In this document: one piece after another, positions 10,890 through 20,009 of the stretch | Numbering within the stretch: the stretch's first letter is position 1 | How the letters are laid out: every line of letters begins with the position of its first letter | NCBI GenBank assembly: GCA_036244855.1 | Contig: BQKZ01000933.1 | Span: 23,342-63,341 of the forward strand | From: Temnopleurus reevesii | Lineage: Eukaryota; Echinodermata; Echinoidea; Temnopleuroida; Temnopleuridae | Length of the DNA stretch: 40,000 bases | Reading direction: 5' to 3' | Made by a program: the position numbers and the translations under genes | The notes under the pieces: generated by a model | Seen by the model: the letters and a program-made list of their open reading frames with translations, nothing else | What the model was told of the DNA's origin: nothing | The model's database searches: none

Positions 10890-11010
10890 TGGATTAACGT
10901 TAGGGTTAGGGCTAAGTTTGATGGCATGTTTGAAGTTTGGATTGTTGTGTACCTGAAGATTAGCCATGCAGAGCAATTCTTGCCGGAACAAATGTCGCCG
11001 GACAAATGTC
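10890..11010 (+). repeat. telomere-motif-bearing dispersed element (copy 1)
   Basis: GTTAGGGTTAGGGCTAAG is followed about 80 bp later by GAGCAATTCTTGCCGGAAC and AAATGTCGCCGGACAAATGTC. The same combination, inverted, appears at 38111-38315. It is a dispersed repeat containing a short interstitial telomere-like motif, not a telomere. The left end is unclear. The copy 2 version (about 24502-24622) has one substitution in the motif. Confidence 0.55.
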
Positions 11011-11721
11011 AAGGAACTCCAAAAAAATTAAATACCCTTATAATATAAACCAGCAGACACCTCGTAAAGGGGGAAAAAACAGGTTTTGACAAATGAATTC
11101 AGCCATTTTTCCTTTTTTTTATATTTAAAAAATTATCTTTGTCGGCCATCATGTATACATGTACTTTTCATTTCAACTTTTACAAGCACCCATAAAAATA
11201 GATGAAAATGTGAAAACTGGATAGTGGACAAATTTACGAGTATATTTTGGTGCATCATTGTTGGGGATGTGTGAGCATTAGGGGAACGTCTAATGAATGA
11301 ATATATCATCTCCGTTATTACTCTTCGGGATGCTCTTATCGGTAAAAGCAATCTGCCGTAAATAACCAGCCGCTGATGAATTTATTGTTTTCCTCAAAGC
11401 CGGCACGATCCTGCAAGATCTTTATCAATTTGAGAGGTGGTTTAAGAGATGTTTGATATATATTCCCCCTCTCCGATGATTTAGATAGATGTTGTGGTGA
11501 ATTGGTGAAAACAATAACAGATACATCCCACAAAATAACTCGGGTGACTAGAATACGTTCGGAAGAATGGGCTAGGGTACAATGCATTTTGAACTCTGTT
11601 TTCTCTCTGTTTATATTTTATAACATATATATCTTCTTGTTCCCTTCCTCATCTCTATTTTGCATTTTTCATCCTTTCTCTCTCTCCTTCACAAAATAAA
11701 ACCTTCCTTGGCATTTATAAC
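11011..11721. other. gene-free stretch
   Basis: Minus-strand open frames at 11133-11351 and 11336-11587 overlap each other, and a one-base indel between the copies (CGGTAAAAG versus CGTAAAAG) shifts their frames. That argues against coding function. Confidence 0.5.
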
Positions 11722-12462
11722 TGTCTTTCTGTCTGTCTATCTCTTTCTCCTAGTCTTTTCAAAATATTTTGTTCCTTCTAAATCTCTTCCTCTTTTCAAT
11801 ATCTACATCTCTCTCTCTCCCTCCCTCCCTCCCTCCCTCTCTCTCTCTCAAATTGCTTATCAATAATTTTGTTCTAGTGTAATCCTTCTTTTTTCTCAAA
11901 AGGTTTTCTATTTTCATTTTGAATCAAAGAAAAACATCCCTGATAATGAAAAATCAGGCCAGATATTTCTCACAGAAATTCATTCATAGAGTGAGGATAC
12001 AATCTCAAACGGAAATGAATATTGCTTATTCTCACTGCACAATCGTAATAGACAATATTCTACATATATATACTAATACATGTACAATTGACATTTAACA
12101 ACATGCACTGGTCCCTCTGTTGTGCGAAATCTCCACACACAAAGTGATATAGACAGTGATATCGGACGTTGACGGTTCCAACAACCGTATCACCTTTCAA
12201 CGTGGTCAAGTGCGAGGTCGTTTGAGGGCAGCTCAGCAAACGAAAAGCAGAAATATTGAATTAGCACGTCTATTTGGATTGAATTCGATGCAAAAGCAAG
12301 TGGTATCGATTAGGACAACTTGCCATTCACATTTTCTCCCTTTTAGATTTATCTAGCTCCGAAGCATAATATGTCTGTATGTTTGTCTGGCTATCTCTTC
12401 CTCCTACTCTGTTAAATGTTTTGTTCCTTCTTCATATCTTCCTCTTCCCTACAACTACATAT

Positions 12463-12511
<49 letters not shown>

Positions 12512-13020
12512 GACCTGCTTCATCAACAAATATGTTCTCTTGGTACCTCTTCCTTTCTCAAATGATTTTCTATTTTCATTTTGAAGCAGAGAAAAACATC
12601 CCTGATTCTAAAAAATCATGCTAAACATTTTTAAAAAGAAACCGATTCGTAGACTGAGGATAAAATCTCAAACTGAAAAGAACATTTCCTATTCTCCCTG
12701 CACAATCGTAATAGACAATGGTTCTACATATACTAATACATGTACAATTGACATTTAACAACATGCATTGGTCACTCTCTCTCTCTCCGTTGTGCGAAAT
12801 CTCCACACACAAAGTGATATTGACAGTGATACCGTATCACCTTTCAACGTGGTCAAGTGCGAGGTCGTTTGAGGGCAGCTCAGCAAACGAAAAGCAGAAA
12901 TATTGAATTAGCACCGTCTATTTGGATTGAATTCAATGCAAAAGCAAGTGGTATCGATTAGGACAACTTGCCATTCACATTTTCTCCCTTTCAGATTTAT
13001 TTAGCCCTGGAGCATAATCT
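11722..13020 (+). repeat. tandem duplication of a roughly 0.65 kb unit (two units in copy 1)
   Basis: Unit 1 (about 11722-12366) and unit 2 (about 12370-13020) are direct repeats with a period of 648-662 bp. Shared landmarks include GAAAAACATCCCTGAT, CACAATCGTAATAGACAAT, CACAAAGTGATAT and CGTGGTCAAGTGCGAGGTCG. They differ by substitutions and by loss of CGGACGTTGACGGTTCC from unit 2. Both start in C/T-rich microsatellite. Copy 2 of the large segment has only one unit, a hybrid of the left part of unit 1 and the right flank of unit 2. Open frames inside contain no recognisable domain. Confidence 0.85.
12472..12511 (+). repeat. CT microsatellite
   Basis: An uninterrupted CT run of about 38 bases inside unit 2 of the 0.65 kb tandem duplication. 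Unit 1 has shorter CTCTCTCTCTCCCTCCCTCC at the matching place. Confidence 0.9.
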
Positions 13021-13377
13021 GCTTTATTTATTGTTTTGCCTGTGCCTTAACAGTTGGGATGGAAGGAGAGGCTGCCTTTGCCGGGTATATTTAGCTTTGG
13101 TTCAATCCCTGCATCTCAACACCACATATAATTACAACATCTGGGGAATGTGACGTAAACATTACGCCTGTTTGCGTTACTCCAGACATGGCGAGAAGGG
13201 CAATTCGCCTGCCAGCCTCTCAAAAGATCACTTCAATAAAGAGCAATGAATAACTGTTCAAAGAGAGAGAGGGAATATAAATCCTATATGGTTTTATCTT
13301 TAAATTATACAAATTATCAATTTTTATGGGGCATGAGTTTAGAAAAAGGGTCACTGTGCACTCAAGACTTTAAAGTG
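13021..13377. other. gene-free stretch
   Basis: No feature recognised beyond a short GA run near 13263-13272. The sequence is essentially identical in copy 2. Confidence 0.5.
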
Positions 13378-13518
13378 TAGTGGTTCTGACTCTCTCAGGG
13401 TTATCCCATTCATAACATTAATTCTCTTCAGATAGATATTTATTATCATCATGCTGCACTTAACCTAGGTGACAATGGGAACCTGGTAGAATTCATTCTT
13501 TGAAGTGCTTAAGTGCCA
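13378..13518 (+). mobile_element. decayed SINE relic (copy 1)
   Basis: GTAGTGGTTCTGACTCTC, TGCTGCACTTAACCTAGGTG, ACAATGGGAACCTGGTAG and TTGAAGTGCTTAAGTGCCA align in order with the body of the SINE at 9359-9655, with many substitutions and a damaged B box. The 3' tail is missing: similarity stops where an exon-derived segment begins at about 13519. The copy 2 version (26343-26484) differs by a one-base insertion. Confidence 0.6.
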
Positions 13519-13585
13519 TCACCGGCTAGCATCTTGGCAAAGAGAAGGGCCATGATGGACTCCAAGGCTTGTCCAGTCAATATCC
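13519..13585 (-). pseudogene. decayed partial duplicate of the SLC4A11-like exon (copy 1)
   Basis: This 67 bp stretch aligns with 13699-13764, inside the SLC4A11-like exon 180 bp away. Both contain AGCATCTTGGC followed by AGAAGGG and TCCAAG. Read on the minus strand it gives LESIMALLFAKMLAGDG, matching exon residues LESIVTLLLAKMLAGDE. An extra base upstream shifts the frame relative to the exon, a TAA follows shortly after, and the first half of the exon has no counterpart. There is no convincing splice acceptor. It lies in the downstream intron and abuts a SINE relic. I read it as a non-functional exon duplicate. Confidence 0.65.
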
Positions 13586-13639
13586 ATTTTATTCATGATA
13601 AAAAGGATATTTTTCAGCTGAAAGGGGTACACATCCTAC

Positions 13640-13847
13640 CTGAATCGTGGGTCATGAGTGCAGCCCGACCTTCCTTCATGATCATATCGGAGCGTTCGTC
13701 ACCAGCGAGCATCTTGGCTAGAAGAAGGGTCACTATTGATTCCAAGCTGGTCTGGTTGATGTCCAGTAGAAGGGTGGCTCGATTCACAAAGTTACCAACG
13801 TCCAGCGTCGCTCTGACCTCTGCGCTGAAGTCCTTCATGGGAATCCT
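13640..13847 (-). CDS. SLC4A11-like: SLC4A11-like transporter, internal exon (copy 1)
   Basis: On the minus strand the acceptor is TTTTATCTCCCTATCACAG and the donor is GATTCAG before GTAGGA. The 208 bp exon starts in phase 0 and leaves one base. It encodes RIPMKDFSAEVRATLDVG, then NFVNRATLLLDINQTSLES, IVTLLLAKMLAG and a tail ending ALMTHDS. From memory this aligns with the cytoplasmic N-terminal domain of vertebrate SLC4A11 (a K-x-F-x-x-E-[IV]-R-A core, a D-x-x-x-F helix, then A-[ST]-[IL]-[VL]-L and a T-S-L motif). SLC4A11 is a plasma-membrane transporter of the bicarbonate-transporter superfamily, reported to move H+/OH-, NH3 and water; function here is inferred only from similarity. The upstream exon is 14415-14455. 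The transmembrane exons were not found. Confidence 0.72.
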
Positions 13848-14414
13848 CTGTGATAGGGAGATAAAATTGAAAAGCATGAAGGGTATTTGAATAATGCGAT
13901 CGAGAAGCAGGACTACCAATGATTACAGAATAATATTAATGAAAGATATTCTCATGTTTATTTATTACATACTTTCCAAATTAATCACAAATAGAATGCC
14001 CTTGTTGTCATTCTTTCTTCTGTGAGAAAACATTTTGTATCAAGCTTCCGAAATTTCAATTACTTATCTCATGAATATTCTTTCAATGGATGACAGAAGA
14101 AATTTAACCGTAAAGACTGAATACAGTATGCCCCAATATTCCAAATCAGTGAGAACCCTGTGAATATTAATCCTTACGAAAAAGTAAAGATACTGTTAGT
14201 CCTTTTTCAAATATTACTAATTAAAGAGCAGATTAATATAGAAATACCTATGTGCCCTAACAAAATTTGACCAGAGATTAGAAGTAAATGAATCAACATA
14301 AGTAAAAAGCAGATACGTCTGGCTTTGTCTATTAGGTGTCAAAATCTAGAAATGAGTTAATTCATGGTTTTGTAAGTAATGGCTTAAAAAGGTGAAAATA
14401 TAAATCTGATTTAC

Positions 14415-14455
14415 CTCATGTTGTGCATACATCAACGTGACTTCCTCCTCCTCAT
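14415..14455 (-). CDS. SLC4A11-like: SLC4A11-like transporter, 41 bp exon (copy 1)
   Basis: The minus-strand acceptor is TTTTATCTTGCAG and the donor is CATGAG before GTAAAT, both good. The 41 bp start with two bases completing a split codon and then encode EEEEVTLMYAQHE in phase 0, joining cleanly to RIPMKDF of the exon at 13640-13847 across a 567 bp intron. The joined peptide matches the layout of SLC4A11 just before its K-x-F-x-x-E-[IV]-R core (a short V-x-L-[LM] strand followed by a charged linker). Phase agreement between two independently bounded exons is strong support. The upstream exon, which must end in phase 1, was not identified. Confidence 0.7.
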
Positions 14456-15183
14456 CTGCAAGATAAAAGAAGAAAATAAATAAATTTACAAATCAAAGCA
14501 ATATATGTATATGTTGTCCCCCTATCTTTCATCCTATTTTTTTCCTCTTCAATTTACTGTCTTGTTGATTGTTTATATGTATTTTATTGTACTTATTTTG
14601 TTTATGTGTTGTATTTCTAATGAAATTAAATAAATGCATTTGAATTTGAATAATAAAATGCTGGGGGCCATATTTTTTTAATCATTTGTATTATTATTAT
14701 TATTATTATCATTTTATCTTATTATTTTTATTTAAAATTGAATGATCTAAAGATGGAGTGGAAATTTTCAGTTTTAAACTCATGTGGAGTCTACAGAATC
14801 AGAAACAAATTTCATTAACAGAGAGTTGGTGAAGACTACGCAATATTACTAATTTGATTAAATTGTTTGATTTGTAATCAATAGTTTGGAATGGAGAAGT
14901 CATGAACAGTGTATATTATAAAAATAAATAATTCTTAAAGCTTTGGTATCTGTTTTGCATAAAGAACTTTAGCACTTCCTAAATTATTGACAACATGGGC
15001 TTTCTCGTATCTAAAACTGCAATGCAAAAACATTAAAGCAGTAGTGTACATATTTATTGATTCTGCTATGCTCATTTTACAGGTGATTATTAAAGATGGA
15101 AAATGGCACCTTTTGTGCTCATGTTTACAACTTGATTCTCTTCCCACATGCTTTCTACACCTGCAGGTGATCAAGTCATCACT
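14456..15183. other. probable intron of the SLC4A11-like gene
   Basis: AT-rich sequence containing a TTATTATTATTATTATTA microsatellite near 14691-14709. The overlapping open frames on both strands (14935-15261 minus, 14987-15202 plus) run into the foldback element and are not supported as genes. Confidence 0.45.
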
Positions 15184-15468
15184 CATGCTGGTATTTACAT
15201 AGCTAGGCACTTTGAAAAGAAGGGACAAAGGAATTGGACAAAATGGACAACTTCCATTCACGTTTTCACAATGGTTCTATGCACACATAAGGAAGTAGCT
15301 TCTCTGTTAATTCACAGAAAAGTTACGGCACCTATTCATTGTCTCAGTAGAATGAGAGGTAGGAAGTTTCTTATTTGTGCATAGCTCTAGTGTGAATGAT
15401 TGAATGAAAGTTGTTTACTTTGTCCAATTTCTTTGTCTCTTCTGCACACATTGAGGAGATACCAACAT
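15184..15468. repeat. foldback (imperfect inverted repeat) element (copy 1)
   Basis: Arms 15217-15296 and 15365-15444 are reverse complements at roughly 75-80%. Landmarks on the right arm are TTGTGCATAG, AATGAAAGTTGT, TTTGTCCAATTTCTTTGTC; the reverse complement of the left arm has TGTGCATAG, AATGGAAGTTGT and TTTGTCCAATTCCTTTGTC. Weaker similarity extends outward (TACCAACATG against TACCAGCATG), so the element may be longer. The loop is about 68 bp. Similar peptides read from each arm (MNGSCPFCPIPLSLL and MNESCLLCPISLSLL) are a consequence of the inverted repeat, not genes. Confidence 0.65.
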
Positions 15469-16143
15469 GGCCTTGCTATGTATTGTTGCTGCATCAAAAC
15501 ATCTGCAAATGTGTCATATGGCATCATTGATATTTCACCCCTTTTTTGTAATAAAGCAATGCCCTTTCAAAGTGGAATCTTTCAAATGTCATTGCCTGGA
15601 GGTCAGAAAAGGACAGAATCATCTCCGCAAAAAAGCAAGGGGGGTTTGATATTTGAGCCACGGACAAATCTTTGTAGATACTGATATTCAAGGTCAGACC
15701 CAATAGTCTTTCATCTTTCATGATTGATCAATGGACCTGCAAAGCAATACAGTCAATTGAAAATAAATCATATCGTTACATATGGTAAACATTTTGCCAG
15801 AGATAGAATGACATTTTTTAATTGCATCGTTTAGCCTGCAGGCCCCAGACCTTTGAAAATTAAAATTCTAGCTCTCTCTCCTTTCATTTCTATCTCTATC
15901 TTCCCTCTTGGAAATGTATATGCAGAGTAGCTTGTTAACACTTTGTGTACTGGATCTGGGTACTCCATGCACAAAGTCTATGGGAATAATTCAATGGTCA
16001 ATGGGTTAAAATCACTCATCTTGTGAAACATAAAACACTTGTAACATAGAGTCCACATGAAATGCTGCCTGTCAGTCTCGCCTGCATTGCACGATTTGTA
16101 AATTATAGCAATATGCTTTTGACTTATTTCTATAAAGATGGTT
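15469..16143. other. gene-free stretch
   Basis: Possibly the outer arm of the foldback element up to about 15600, then AT-rich sequence with a CT-rich tract near 15872-15906. No exon supported. Confidence 0.45.
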
Positions 16144-16740
16144 CAAGTTTGATGAATATTGGACAAGGAATTTTAAAATAAGAGCCAAGATTAAGTTTTC
16201 AGGTTAAGATTTTGGAAATTTGACCTAAGATGACATTTGACCTCAACGATGCCCCGTGAAATGCTCTACATTTTTTGGGCTAACCAATGGACCCATAGTG
16301 CAAGTTTGATAAAAATCGGGCAAGGGGTTTTGAAATGAGAGCCAATGTTAAGTTTTCAGGTTAAGATTTCGGAAATTCGACCTCAGATGATCTTTGACCT
16401 AGATAATGACCTGAAAATTGGTCTGCACTATTTGGGCCACCCAATGGACCTATTGTGCAAGTTTGATGAAAATCAGGAAAGGGGTTTTGAAACGAGAGCC
16501 AATGTTAAGTTTTCAGGTTAAGATTTCGGAAATTCGACCTCAGATGATCTTTGACCTAGATAATGACCTGATAATTGCTCCACACTATTTGGGTCGCCCA
16601 ATGGACCTATTGTGCAAGTTTGATGAAAATCGGGCAAGGGGTTTTTGATTTCGAGCAATTCTAAATTGTTGACGCCGCCGTCGCCATCGGAAAAAGCGGC
16701 GCCTATGTCTCTATTCTGCTACGCAGGCGAGACAATAACA
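16144..16740 (+). repeat. 157 bp tandem repeat element (three full units, copy 1)
   Basis: CAAGTTTGAT recurs at 16144, 16301, 16458 and 16615, exactly 157 bp apart. Units contain GAGAGCCAATGTTAAG, TTTTCAGGTTAAGATTTCGG, GATGATCTTTGACCTAG and CCAATGGACCTATTGTG. The first unit is most diverged; the last two are nearly identical. The element ends with GACGCCGCCGTCGCC, AAAAAGCGGCGCCTATG and CTACGCAGGCGAGACAA, a tail I associate (unchecked) with a dispersed repeat of marine invertebrates. Frames read through the units are repeat artefacts. Copy 2 has one more unit. Confidence 0.88.
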
Positions 16741-18445
16741 CATTATGTGCTGAAGGGTCAATTCAAAACAGGGCACGTTTACAATTTGCACGATGCCATC
16801 AGCATTCCATCAAGATCTTTAGAAGGCTGGAAACATCAAAGATATGCTTTATTATCATATAACTGGTTTAAGATGATTGATGCTTTTATGTGGCTTTATA
16901 GCATGGGTGTGAGGATGACATGAAACGCTAGAAGCACATCGCACCTTTGTCAAGGCCGAGACATACAACTAGTCTCCTTTAAGACTTCACCAAATATCCT
17001 TAAAAACTCAGTTAACCAGACGCAAACCATATAAATGCTTGCAAGTCTTCAATGAAGTACATGTATGAAATGATGTATGAACATTTGAGAATTTTCTATT
17101 CATTTAATGAGAATTGAGAGATAGATATCGCAAATGATCATATAAAAAGATTTAAAAATTTCTCAAGATACTGAAATGAGGTCAAGGTGTGAGCAAAGTG
17201 CAGTGCAACCCGAGCACATAGCTGGGAAGCTACTTGTTACAGACTGCCACAGACTGCGGCATAATGACGTAGTCGACGCACGTTAATGCATTGGTCTGGG
17301 CCGACAATTTTGGCAGTGCTGGATTTTAATTAGACTCACTGGGCAATTTGAGCCAATTACTTCAATTCTCCTCAGAATTTTTTTCTCTGTTGAGGACTGC
17401 ATGAAATATATAGCTCTGGGATTAGAAAGGAGCTGTGCTTAGGAATGTATTCAAGTACCATACATGCTTTGTGAATTAACCTTTAGACAAATGAGTTGTG
17501 AAGCTGTCTCTTGATTGTTTACATCATTGATTGATGTTCCTTATCGGACAGCACATTTAAGATGGACAGAGATTTTGCGCACCATCTTGGGTGAAAGAAT
17601 GAGATGGCTTTCCAACAAAGCAAGGCTTACATTGTAGATTTTGGCAAAGAAATTCAATTGCAATAGATTTTTAATGCTTAATCATTTAATGCATAAAAGA
17701 AAACTTCAAAAAACGTCACCCAGTGTATTCCTAGCAATTAGACGGTTTTCTCTCTCTAATAAAAGTGATGTGCCACTGAGATAGTTTTCTGGTCAATTTT
17801 ACCATATTGACTGACACCACTACAAAAAACATCAAGAGTATACTTGGCTCTTCACTACATACATGTAAATATGAATAAGATACTAGACATGCAAAGTAAG
17901 ATTTTGCTGGGCAAAATTTACTTGCAATCATAAAAATGGTATTCATATTTTTCGTCTATACATAGATACACAGGAATTATGTAGGACAACACTCTAAACT
18001 ACTGACCCAACAAGTCCATTTTCCAATGTATATTTCCCTTCCAGCTCTGTTACTATTCTTCCTAGAAAGACCTAAAGCTCCAAAAAGTCTTAATTCAAGC
18101 GATTAATGCAATACCAAGAAGGTACCAAGTATAAAACCATCTTTAACAGGAACACTTGGATCCAAATCCCAATCATCAACACATATCCAACAATGTATAT
18201 CCTGCAGAACTGTAATGAAGCCACAAATTAAGCCAAGTGCCTCAGATTGAGTTACAAATATAAGATGTCCTAAACCCACACTATGCTGTAGGGGGAGGGG
18301 GTGGCTTTGCAACAAACCATTTCTGAGCATAAAACTGTCCTTGCCCTACTGTGAAATGTATTAGAGCATATAATATTGGATGCCTAGAAATCTAACGCAA
18401 CAACTTTGTCATTCCAAGTGCTCCTTGCAACCCCATCCCCCCTTC
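16741..18445. other. gene-free or intronic stretch
   Basis: No exon I can support. A minus-strand frame over 18103-18330 contains a segment from TTCATTACAG to ATACTTG before GTACCT, with a hydrophobic reading in one frame, but two frames are open and the donor is poor. The remaining sequence is unremarkable. Confidence 0.45.
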
Positions 18446-18590
18446 CAGGTAAGCAAACGTCTCCCTGAGCTCCTGTATCCCATAGCAACGGAAGCATGTA
18501 ACCAACACCATTGCAAGCATGTATACGACTTCTATCAGAGTGCCTAATTCCTTTTGCCTCTCCTTTACATCACCCTAACACCCTGACCAA
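18446..18590 (+). repeat. dispersed direct repeat, member 1 (copy 1)
   Basis: CCAGGTAAGCAAACGTC, CTGAGCTCCTGTATCCCATAG and CAACGGAAGC match 19214-19350 (CCAGGTAAGCAAACGCC, CTGAGCTTCTGTTTCCCATAG, CAACGAAAGC), followed by weaker similarity to GCCTAATT and CTTTACATC. The pair recurs at 31569-31713 and 32337-32473 in copy 2. The CAG-GTAAGC at the start of each resembles a splice donor but is part of the repeat. Confidence 0.6.
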
Positions 18591-19213
18591 CCAAGGACTT
18601 TTAAAAGGGGTGTTTTCACTATTCCCAGTTTTGGAATTAGTGTAATACTTGTGATACACTTAATAATTATGCCAACCGGGGTGGGGGACTCACCAAGTTA
18701 CAAATTACTCTAGTTCTTTCACTGAATGATTGAGAAACAAACATGTATAAGTATACCACCTGAGAAGTTACTATGGTCCTCCTTCATGTTTTTAACTTTG
18801 AGAGCAATTTGGTGAAACACTTCCAAGAATAATCTTGAAAAGAGGTGATATGCAGATAAAATCAGTAGGCCATTTGACTGAAAGCATCTCAAAACTAAAA
18901 AAAAATTATATCATATTATTTGTCCAATATTTCATGTTGATTTTCACAGATGTTTAGTTTATGGTGCAGGAGAGGTTATGGATGTCATAAAACTATAATG
19001 AGCTTTGACCATAGCTGTTAAAAACACTAATGTCCAAAGTAACTGTCACCCATTGTCTCACTCAAAGATGATTTGGTCATCTCAGGGTCATGCAGGGAAA
19101 TTTTATAGTCTCGAGATAATAGTCATGAAAAAAGGTGATTAGACTAGAAACTAAAGATCGGGCGAGCTTCAGGCAAAGCAACATCTCCTTTGGTACCATC
19201 TTTTTGCAAGAAA

Positions 19214-19350
19214 CCCCAGGTAAGCAAACGCCCACCTGAGCTTCTGTTTCCCATAGCAACGAAAGCTTGCAACGGGCACCAACAAGAGCTGCTACCCTGG
19301 CCTCAATCACTGCGCCTAATTACCTTCGCCTCCTCTTTACATCGCCCCCA
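19214..19350 (+). repeat. dispersed direct repeat, member 2 (copy 1)
   Basis: Partner of 18446-18590. The two are about 80% alike over the first 70 bases and weaker beyond. Function unknown. The overlapping open frames on both strands are shadows of C-rich sequence. Confidence 0.55.
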
Positions 19351-19482
19351 CCACCCTATCCAACACACTACTATCAATATCAGTCCCAACTGATAAAGGT
19401 GGCCTATTTTCAGGAAGCCAAGGATACGAAGAAATTACTGGAACTAGGCTTTTGTGTCCTTTCCCTCGCTCATCTTAAAGGC

Positions 19483-19587
19483 CCTGTTCGTACTATCGAA
19501 ATCTGTGCGCATCCTGATGTTTTATGACACATGCATCTAGAAACTGTAACAGTTGAACAGCACTTTCAAAGCAATGCTTCAGTGATC
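19483..19587 (+). repeat. 105 bp direct repeat, member 1 (copy 1)
   Basis: Starts CCTGTTCGTACTATCGAAAT and ends GCTTCAGTGATC. It matches 19696-19800 at equal length with few substitutions, the starts being 213 bp apart. Homology stops exactly at GTGATC in both. The copy 2 equivalents are 32606-32710 and 32819-32923. Confidence 0.85.
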
Positions 19588-19695
19588 ATAACATTCCATT
19601 TGAATAATCCAAAAAGAGAATTAAAATTTATAGTGTTGCCAATTAAGAAAAGGAATAGTGATTGAATTTATTGTAAAAATAATTCCTGTACTATA

Positions 19696-19800
19696 CCTGT
19701 TCTTACTCTCGAAATCTGTGCGCATTGTGATGTTTTCTGACACATGCATCTGGAAACTGTAACAGTTGAAGAGTACTTTCAAAGCAAAGCTTCAGTGATC
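19696..19800 (+). repeat. 105 bp direct repeat, member 2, ending at the N
   Basis: Starts CCTGTTCTTACTCTCGAAAT and ends GCTTCAGTGATC immediately before the N at 19801. In copy 2 the same repeat (32819-32923) is followed by new sequence starting CTAAAACGGTGAACC, so the assembly left off at the exact end of a repeat. Confidence 0.88.
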
Positions 19801-19801
19801 N
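19801..19801. other. single N: probable contig junction
   Basis: The only ambiguous base noticed in the window. To its left is the last base of copy 1; to its right the first base of copy 2, which starts in the middle of MITE B. A one-base placeholder gap between adjacent contigs is the simplest reading. Confidence 0.85.
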
Positions 19802-20009
19802 TTGTATATACTCGATAACGAGCAAAATAATGCTATAACCAAGAGAGGGCGCTAAATATGATTTAACGGTCAAATTCAAATTTTCAAAAGAATCAGTTCG
19901 TAAGAAAATATACTATGGTCTAAAAATGTGAATAAGAATTACATGTCATGAAAACTATCCCCAAGATTCACATTTCTTCACCTTTACCAAAACTGTACTT
20001 GGGCTTTAA
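19802..20009 (-). mobile_element. truncated MITE B at the junction
   Basis: The right-hand 208 bp of MITE B (5882-6394), ending CTGTACTTGGGCTTTAA. The left terminus is missing because the sequence starts at the N. A contig beginning inside a dispersed repeat is typical of an assembly break. Confidence 0.85.

Larger units (their letters stand above)
6187..19800 (+). repeat. 13.6 kb duplicated segment, copy 1
   Basis: The whole interval is repeated in direct orientation at 19802-32923. The coordinate offset starts at 13615, drifts between 13608 and 13615 through small indels, drops to about 12965 after a 648 bp difference near 12345-13000, and returns to 13123 after an extra 157 bp repeat unit in copy 2. 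The first bases TTGTATATACTCG are inside MITE B, and the last bases CTTCAGTGATC end a 105 bp internal repeat. Substitutions are sparse. The single N that follows suggests this is the tail of one contig overlapping the head of the next. Confidence 0.95.

Noticed and set aside
13513..13890. 125-residue plus-strand open frame
   Set aside because: It is the antisense of the SLC4A11-like exon and its decayed duplicate. The minus-strand reading has splice sites and homology; the plus-strand one has neither.
14935..15684. Several open frames on both strands, including MNGSCPFCPIPLSLL and MNESCLLCPISLSLL
   Set aside because: The similar peptides come from the two arms of an inverted repeat, not from related genes.
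16418..16923. Open frames reading through the 157 bp units
   Set aside because: The frame is carried by exact 157 bp periodicity and repeats the same peptide; no domain.
18103..18330. Minus-strand frame with a hydrophobic alternative reading, possibly a membrane exon
   Set aside because: Two frames are open over the segment, the donor (GTACCT) is poor and no family is recognisable.
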